Source: Cucumis sativus
Lineage: Eukaryota > Streptophyta > Magnoliopsida > Cucurbitales > Cucurbitaceae
Assembly: GCF_000004075.3 (NCBI RefSeq)
Contig: NC_026655.2
Span: forward strand, 25,095,489-25,159,488
Direction: 5' to 3'
DNA: 64,000 bases
Below the pieces are notes generated by a model. That model saw nothing but the letters and a program-made list of their open reading frames with translations. It ran no database searches and was not told the origin of the DNA. Position numbers and translations under genes: made by a program. Within the stretch, counting starts at the first letter, position 1, and each line of letters begins with the position of its first letter. Shown here piece by piece: positions 57,061-64,000 of the stretch.

Positions 57061-59040
57061 TCTATCAATTAGGGTATAGCTATTATTAGCAATTAAATTT
57101 GACCTTTTAACGTATAGTTTTTCTTATTTACTTTTTTATTTCCAATTTTTAATCAAAAAGTTGCTTTTTCTTTTTCTTTTTTCTTTTTTCTTTTTTCTAT
57201 CTTTTTCCATTATCGACAGCTCATTCATTCGTGGGTCCCATTAACCAAAAGTAGAAAAATAAAATGAATTTATAAAAGAAGAAAAGAGAAAAGAAATGGC
57301 CCCACAGGTTACTGCCACGTTGCAGTTAGTATGTATAGTTTTTTTCGCTTTTATATTCTCATCACCAGGAGAAATTAGAAAACCATATGACTAAATATTA
57401 ATTTACAAATTTATTCATTGTATTCAAATATACAACTTTATATTATTTTCAACATATTTTTCTATACATTATGAGTGAACGAGTGAAGACGAACAAAGGT
57501 CTAAACACATGGACGAATAAAAGTTAGTCTCGTTTGGTTAAATGTAGTTGTCCAAAATAATCAAAGGTCTAAATTTGGCCAAATCTTAAGTCCTATATGC
57601 AACCCAACCTCTTAGCGTATAGACCAAAAGACCAATTCACCAACCTTGTTTAATGAGTTAAAAATTGTATTGAAATTGTAACCCTTTTAGATTGAATTAC
57701 TCAAATTAGCATACAAAAAATATGACAAACAATTTAGAAAATGTAGTAACGTGAATTCTATTATCATAATTTTGTTTTTGCTAGTTTTGCAAGCGCTCTT
57801 TTAATATTCTCATTTCCCTTTTTAATCTTTACGCATGTATAGACGAATTTTGTTTGAACCAACTTGATTGAGGAGATCCAAATACGATTATTCAAAACAG
57901 TTTCGTTTATGAGCAACTCCAATTTTAAAAAAGATAGATCAATATCCAATTCCACTTATGAAATAGCTTGATTGGACCAAGCTAATCGGTCACTATTGAC
58001 TTTCGTTTGCATTTAGCTCGACCTTTGAAGTTTGGACTTGATATGAAACTGACCTTTAGGTTTTGTATTTTATCCCATACGAGTCTAAATAATAGAGATT
58101 TATTTAACTTAAAATTATATTTTTGTCGGAATGAAATTTCATGTTTTAAGGTGCTTAGTCAAACAAAATATATTTGGTTGTGATTTTAACAATGTAAAAA
58201 TTAATATCAAATAAGTCTTTGTATTTGAAACATGTAGGGAGAAAATTAAATTTAAATTGAAAGTTTGATTCCTAGTTTGATAAAAATTAAAATTTAATCC
58301 ATATGATTGGACAAGAATTAAAATATTTTGAATCAGTCTTTAAATATATACAATTTATAAGAATTTTATCAAACACAAAATACTATTTACCAAATTTTAA
58401 TAAACTATATAAACTAAATTCTAATTTTTATAACTATAGATAATAAAATTTTGTCCACAACACAAAATTAAAATAATCAAAACCTTAACAAAAATAAAAT
58501 AAAAATTAAGATGTCCAAGATTTCAACCACTCCTTTTGGTCTATTTAAATTTTTTTTTGAATATATAAAAGATGTTGTTGATCCATTTTTTAAGTAACTC
58601 TTTTTTTTCTTTAAGAAAATCGAAATTCTCATATTAAATCATAAATTTGTTTCTTGTGTTTTTGGATGAAATTAAAGCTTAGTCCTTAGATATTAAATGA
58701 TAAGATTTAATCCTATAATTTAATAAAATCTCATAAATAGTTTTTTTATTCCATAAAATACTCTTTAACAATAACTAAAATTCCACAAAACATTAGTTCA
58801 TCCATTTTTCACAACACACAAAATTACTTTTCCTCGAAAAGAAATAAAATTTATTTCAATCAGGTTAAATTTCAAATTTAATATATATTTAGAAAGAAAA
58901 GATTAAATTATGTATTATTATGGGGTTGCAAAATGGAGGAGTGTAGTTGTGGAGTAGGGAATAATTATATATGGTCCAATGAGAAGTCAGTATCCGGAGT
59001 CGACCAGAACAAGAACGTCAACACCGTGGGACGATTAAAG
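57061..59040. other. Intergenic region, no gene seen
   Basis: It contains a CTTTTTT-type microsatellite at 57160-57205 and GTGGGTCCC (57231) and GGCCCCACA (57299) blocks near the island above, then AT-rich DNA to the PP2C promoter. Open frames are short and unrelated to known families. Confidence 0.5.
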
Positions 59041-59041
59041 G

Positions 59042-59050
59042 ACACGTGGC
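59042..59050 (+). promoter_or_regulatory. ABRE-type G-box in the PP2C promoter
   Basis: ACACGTGGC is the classical ABA-responsive element bound by ABF/AREB bZIP factors. It lies about 120 bp upstream of a TATA-like CTATATATC (59168-59176), the usual spacing for clade A PP2C genes, which are induced by ABA as negative feedback. A second G-box, ACACGTGT (59181-59188), lies just past the TATA-like site. Confidence 0.6.
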
Positions 59051-59293
59051 AGTTGAAGCAAAAAAGCGATTGAGTAAGACTTTAAAAAAAAATTAAATTA
59101 AAATTAAAAAGAAAAAGGAAAATCCCATCCATCTCCTTTCCTTCTTCAAAACCGTGTGGCTTCTACCTATATATCTTCTCACACGTGTCAACTTTATATC
59201 TGTCCATTTTTTCCCCTTTTTATCCCTCCCCTTCTCTTCCTCTCCCCTTTCATTCTCTCTCTTTTCTCCCCCCCCCCCCGCCCTTCCTCCGCC

Positions 59294-62200
59294 ATGGACG
59301 ACGCTTCCTCCGACAACGACTTCACATCCACCAGTTCCGGTTTCTCCTCTATACTCAGCACCGAAGATTTCCGAAGCTCCTCTAGTTCCGGCGACGTCTC
59401 CGTCACCAGCACTAGTTCCGGTGAGATTCCGCCTCTAATTGTAGCCGAGGCTGCTGTGGAAACAAGGTCCGTAGACCTAACCACACCGGTATCAGAACCA
59501 CCGAGACGGAAGTGTATCGGGAGGAATAATAGAGCCGGACTACACTGGGGACATACTTCCGTTATCGGACGGCGGAGAGAGATGGAAGATGCAATCGCTG
59601 TTAAACCTGGATTTATGTCTTCTAGATGCGATCACGTTGGAGGTTGTACGGCTCCAGGTTCTAGAACCTCCGGAGAGATCTCGCCAGTCCATTTCTTCGC
59701 CGTGTACGACGGTCACGGCGGCTCTCAGGTTCCGTACTTCCCTCTTAAATTTCTCTATTGCTTTGTTCTGAATTTGTGCATTATTTGAAATTAGGGCTAA
59801 TTTTTTGGTTTGACCTGTTGATGAAATTACAAGCATTAACGAGAAAGAGCTAGAAGAGAACTCTAATTACAAGCATTGCGTATTACTATTATTACCTTTT
59901 TTTTTTTAATTTTATTTTAGAAACTAATAATTGCCTTTTCCACTAAGGAACGACACATGTCACTCCATGAGTGGTCCCCATTCGAAAGAATTTTGGAGGT
60001 TCCCATTTTAGTATAAGGACACGTGTCATTATTTACTTTTTTTTTCTTCTTCTTCCTTTTTTCCATTCAATCAGTTTCGAGGTTAGGTATGGGAAAAAAA
60101 CGCTCTATTATGACGTCATAATGCATTTTCTTGATGACGATTAAACATGCTCTTAGTGTTAATAAATTGTAAAAACTATTTTCAAATATTATAATTGTTG
60201 TAATTAAGTAAAATTTTGAAAAATGTATGAGGTTTGAAAAGGGTTTAAATCGAGTTACTGGAGATATTGGTTTGATGGATTGTGAATTTTTATATTTATT
60301 ATTATCTGAGGAACTTACACGATTTCCAATTCGCTTTATTACTGGGGTAGTGGTGTGGTTTGTATTATTTTCTTCATTCAGTGAATGGCGCGTTTAATTA
60401 GGAGAAAACAAGAAATCCGTTTTTGTAATTTCACGTTTTCATTGCCCTCAAATGGGAGTTTTGTGTCGGCTTTGAGAAGGTTTTTTAATATTAAAATTTG
60501 AATTTTGTACTACTCTTTTTGGATTCTATTTAAATTGTAGCGTAAGCTAATAATAATAAAAAAAATCTATTCAATTATCGTTTTAGAAAATATTTTTTAT
60601 TCCATCAATCGACCGACCACATAGCCAGAAAAAATAAAATAAGAAGACTTTTCAAAATAGTTTGGAAACTACCTCTATATTTTTATAAACATCACGATAT
60701 TGCTAATATTTTATTGCAAAGATTTAGTTCTATGTATTTAATTCTTTCAAGTTTGAGTTTGGTTTTAATTGGGTCTGAAGTTTATGTTGTTTACTAAATT
60801 TTTGTGTTAACGAGACTAATTGATTCGAAAGAAATATAACTAATTAACTTTCCATCTCTATTAAACATTCAGGATGAGTGTACTTAGACAAAAAGGTTAA
60901 AATTAAAATGTAAACCTTCAAATCTAAACAAAATTTGAATCAAAACTTAAAAGATTTGTTGAGTACCATTTTGAAATTGAGGACCTGTTATCTCTGTTAT
61001 GTATTTAATAATGCATGCCCACCCAGATGCCCAAAAAAAGTTTAATTTGGGCAAGGTAGTAGATTAGTGCGGACAATGTTCCCCAATAGCTGCTTTTCCA
61101 CCCAAGAATCAAGATTTGTGTGATAGATTTTCAGCCATGGTTTATGATCTTTGAATTGATGGAAAGTTGAAAATTTTACATCAAAAGTTTTTTCGAATAA
61201 TTGAAGTCGCAGTGTAGATTTATATATTTCACACAATGAGTAGTTGTAAAAGTATGCCATTTTGGTTGGTTAGGTTTAACTGGTTTCATTCTTAAATTTG
61301 TTAAAGTATGTTGATTTATGATTGGTACTGATTTTCTCCGGCGTGGATTCGTCGGATTTATGATCTTTTCAGATAATCTGACACCCAGCTAACGACTTCG
61401 TGGAAACTTTAATATATATAATCTATAGGTGGCCAAATTCTGTTCAGAGAGAATGCATGAAGTGATAGCAGAAGAGTGGGGAAAAGAAGGAATCAACGAC
61501 CTTGAATGGCAGAAGAGATGGGAAGTTGCCTTCTCTAATGGCTTTCAGAGGACTGATAATGAGGTGGTATCGGAGGCGGTTGCAACCGACATGGTTGGAT
61601 CTACTGCGGTTGTAGTTGTTCTATCTGGCTGCCAGATTATTGCATCCAACTGCGGTGATTCTCGAGCGGTTCTTTGTCAAAAGAATAAAGCGATTCCATT
61701 GACAGTGGATCAAAAGGTCAATAGTTTTCCAAAACTACATTATGATTTTAATTCATGTAGTGTATTGCTAGTACTTGTTTTTAGAGATCATTAAGGGAAA
61801 GCATTTTGTTTTATTGATCGTGTTACAGCCTGATAGACAGGATGAACTTATGAGAATTGAAAGAGACGGAGGCAAAGTCATAAACTGGATGGGTGCTAGA
61901 GTTCTTGGAGTTCTTGCCATGTCAAGAGCCATAGGTTTCCTCCACCTCTCTCTCTCTCTTAAACTGACTTTGTTAATGTTAACCTTCCTTAATTTCGATT
62001 CTTTATTAATCAGAACCATCAGAGAACTTACACGTGTCTATACTTGGATGATTTTTCAATTTTGAAGACTATTCCTATTTCCACTGTGAGTATAGCCATG
62101 CAAGCATGGCTTAGTGTCTCACAATTATTTCCATTTCTACTGTTACTGATAATAGAAAAAGTAGGGATGTGAGGGAGATTTCACAGAAATTGGGATCCAG

Positions 62201-62803
62201 TGATTCTCCAAGGACATATGAGAGTATTGTTATGGAGTCTAGACATTTGTGAACTACTAGGACATAGTGTAAAAAGTTAATAATGTATAAACATGATATT
62301 TTTAGTAGTGAGACACTAACTTTTCGAACAAATAAGGATGGAGTACATAACTGAGTTCCCCATCTCTTTTAGGCCAAACATGCATTGATTTTCAGCGTAA
62401 TATTTATGTATTATCACATAGTTCATACATTTGTAAGTTGGATTTACTCTAAGCTTAACAAATTGACTTTTACATGTATGGATGTGCAGGGGATCGATAT
62501 CTACGGCCGTGGATAATTCCAATACCAGAAATTAGTTTCACAACGAGGAGTGATGAAGATGAATGTTTGGTTCTGGCAAGCGATGGACTTTGGGACGTAA
62601 TGACGAATGAAGAGGTTGGACAGGTAGCTTGCCATCTTCTTCGGAGGCTTCGCAGGTCGTCGTCGACAACCGACGACACACCTCCAGCACAGATTGTCGC
62701 TAATAATCTCACTGAAATAGCATATGGAAGAAACAGTTCTGATAACATTTCAGTTATCGTCATTGATCTGAAAGCAAGGAAAGCAAACACACCGAGGCAA
62801 TGA
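59294..62803 (+). CDS. Clade A protein phosphatase 2C (ABI1-like), 4 exons
   Basis: Exons 59294-59728, 61429-61716, 61829-61934 and 62490-62803 keep phase and give 1143 nt or 380 aa. The start is the first ATG ([10 protein letters not shown]); the frame is open upstream only from GTG codons. Residues 1-85 are Ser/Thr-rich and variable. The PP2C domain follows: [10 protein letters not shown] (Glu98, Asp99), [13 protein letters not shown] (metal-binding Asp139), [22 protein letters not shown], the clade A signature [21 protein letters not shown] with the 'lock' Trp261, [14 protein letters not shown] (Asp308) and [13 protein letters not shown] (Asp361). Clade A PP2Cs dephosphorylate SnRK2 kinases and are inhibited by ABA-bound PYR/PYL receptors, with the Trp contacting the receptor gate. 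Having this Trp, the protein is unlike AHG1 and should be receptor-sensitive. It is shorter than ABI1/HAB1, mainly in the N-terminus. Intron 1 (1.7 kb) contains further G-box and TGACGTCA sites. Confidence 0.94.
60019..60118 (+). promoter_or_regulatory. G-box and TGACGTCA palindrome in PP2C intron 1
   Basis: ACACGTGT (60019-60026) and the perfect palindrome TGACGTCA (60111-60118) lie 92 bp apart, near the 5' end of the first intron. Both are bZIP sites. They could form an intronic enhancer, but this is only inferred from the motifs. Confidence 0.35.
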
Positions 62804-63338
62804 CAGAACACTATGTCTGGAAGGCAAGGTTCTAATAGCTCCACCCTGTTCTCTTCCATAACTAATAGATAGCATAATACCATCGTTTCCTTCATTGTTC
62901 TCACCACTCTCCATCAAAAAACATGTATAGAGCCCACTAACAAAAATGAAAAATCTGCTTTTGCTTGGTCTCACTCAGAGAATTTGCTCTCTCTCTCTCT
63001 AAAACCTTCCTATCAATTTGAATTGATTTTCTTTTCTTTTCTTTCATTAGTAGAGAAGTGTATCTTGGACACAAGTCCAAGAAGATCGTTAAGATAAAGA
63101 AAAATATGCTTGGAGTTGACAAGTAGTAGATCTTGACCGTATCCAACATTTATAAAATTCTAGTGTAATAATGCTCTCTATCTGCCCTTAGCCTCTAGAT
63201 TTTGTAATTTCATTCCCCTTGTCAAGCATAGATAGCAATTTGGACAAATACAATACATTTCCAGACTATACAACATCTCAGCTCTAGTTCGATGAGCACA
63301 AGTAGAAAATTTAAGCACAGCTAAAAAACTCTAGATTG
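62804..63338. other. 3' flanks of PP2C and the ABC transporter gene (convergent)
   Basis: About 535 bp lie between the PP2C stop and the stop of the transporter on the other strand, presumably both 3' UTRs. A CT repeat (62987-62999) and a TTTTC repeat (63029-63045) are present. No further gene was seen. Confidence 0.6.
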
Positions 63339-63696
63339 TTATGACTGAATTTGGAGGTTAGCAAGATTAAAGAAAGCACCCCTTTGATTTTTGAGTTGTG
63401 CATAAGAACCTTGCTCTACCACCTTTCCATCTGCCACAAAAGCAATGGAATCGAGCTTCTTGATGGTGTTTAGTCGGTGGGCTACGACCAAGGTCGTTCT
63501 TCCAACCATAATCCGATCCAATGCTTGTTGCACAACTTGCTCTGATTGAACATCCAGAGCACTGGTTGCCTCATCCAGCAACAAAATTGTTGGGTTTCGA
63601 ATTATGGCTCGAGCTATTGCTATTCTTTGTTTCTGTCCTCCTGAGAGTTGGACCCCTCTTTCTCCGCATTCCGTGCCGTATCCATCTTTCAAAGAC
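63339..63696 (-). CDS. ABC transporter B family (P-glycoprotein/MDR type), last exon only
   Basis: The final exon, with an acceptor at 63697-63698 (TTGTAG|GTCTTTG on the minus strand) and a stop at 63341-63339, encodes the last 118 residues after a split codon. It holds the end of the second nucleotide-binding domain: the ABC signature [15 protein letters not shown], Walker [13 protein letters not shown], and the H-loop VVAHRLNTI, then [10 protein letters not shown] and a short C-terminal tail. Walker A and the membrane domains lie beyond the window. The wording ([30 protein letters not shown]) is closest in my memory to the ABCB15-like group of plant full-size transporters; the substrate is unknown. 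Positions 63697-64000 are intron, with no exon seen. Confidence 0.88.
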
Positions 63697-64000
63697 CTAC
63701 AACCACCATCACACAATATAATAAATAGACTTTAATTTGTAACTCCTAATATGCTCTCTATAGTTTTCTTCATAAAATATGGCATGTTCATTTACCTCCC
63801 ATTCATACAGTTTCTAACATTTCAACAATTTTCAGTGTATCTATGTCTGTTTGTAAAAAGGTTTTTCACTAAGATGTTGGTTTATGAAACTATTGACAGC
63901 GAAACGATTCGATACTTTTCAATAATAACTATTTTCAGATGAATTCATATACTAGAATAATCAAGAGAATAGTGCTCTAATTGAAATATATTCCTTTTCT

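Noticed and set aside
59156..59293. 46-residue hydrophobic extension of the PP2C
   Set aside because: It begins at a GTG codon and lies in the CT/C-rich 5' leader; there is no upstream in-frame ATG.

Overview
The window is nuclear DNA of a flowering plant, most likely a dicot. It is AT-rich between genes, its genes are split by GT-AG introns, and its gene families are plant-specific (storekeeper/GeBP factors, DUF761 proteins, a gamma-type RNA-dependent RNA polymerase, clade A PP2C). It also carries tRNA-derived SINEs and Ty1/copia, Ty3/gypsy and LINE debris. A cucurbit is my best guess, from the general look of the repeats; that is an impression, not something shown here.

Layout. (1) 0.6-8.7 kb: a single-exon GeBP/storekeeper-type regulator (+) lies tail-to-tail with a five-exon guanosine deaminase (-). 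(2) 8.7-15.3 kb: gene-poor, AT-rich DNA with hairpin MITE-like and SINE-like repeats, ending at a tRNA-Ser(GCU) gene (-). (3) 15.3-26 kb: one intronless DUF761 gene (+) with a clear TATA box, flanked by long gene-free stretches. (4) 26.2-40.8 kb: an apparently intact 19-exon RNA-dependent RNA polymerase of the gamma clade (+, 1020 aa, DFDGD active site). Its large introns hold nested SINEs, a repeat family found in two separate introns, a copia fragment and a possible solo LTR. (5) 40.8-45.4 kb: intergenic DNA with a GC-rich G-box island. (6) 45.4-49.8 kb: an intact 19-exon NADP-dependent malic enzyme (+, 591 aa, cytosolic type). (7) 51.6-55.1 kb: a run of relics lying end to end: a decayed LINE, a broken germin-like gene, a Ty3/gypsy RT fragment, then a second, broken copy of the 3' end of the malic enzyme gene with its introns. 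(8) 59-62.8 kb: a four-exon clade A PP2C (+, 380 aa) with ABRE-type sites upstream and in intron 1. (9) 63.3 kb to the end: the last exon of an ABCB-type ABC transporter (-) that continues beyond the window.

The genes are not an operon or an evident pathway cluster. The functional links are loose: purine nucleoside catabolism (guanosine deaminase), RNA silencing (RDR), NADPH supply (malic enzyme) and ABA signalling (PP2C). I joined each exon chain by hand and checked that reading phase is kept across every junction. All intact protein-coding calls close to a full frame (558, 3063, 1776 and 1143 nt for the four multi-exon genes complete in the window). I found no clearly new biological system. 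The most unusual things are the presequence-like upstream extension of the RDR frame, the SINE-in-SINE and repeat-laden RDR introns, and the relic block ending in a partial malic enzyme duplication.
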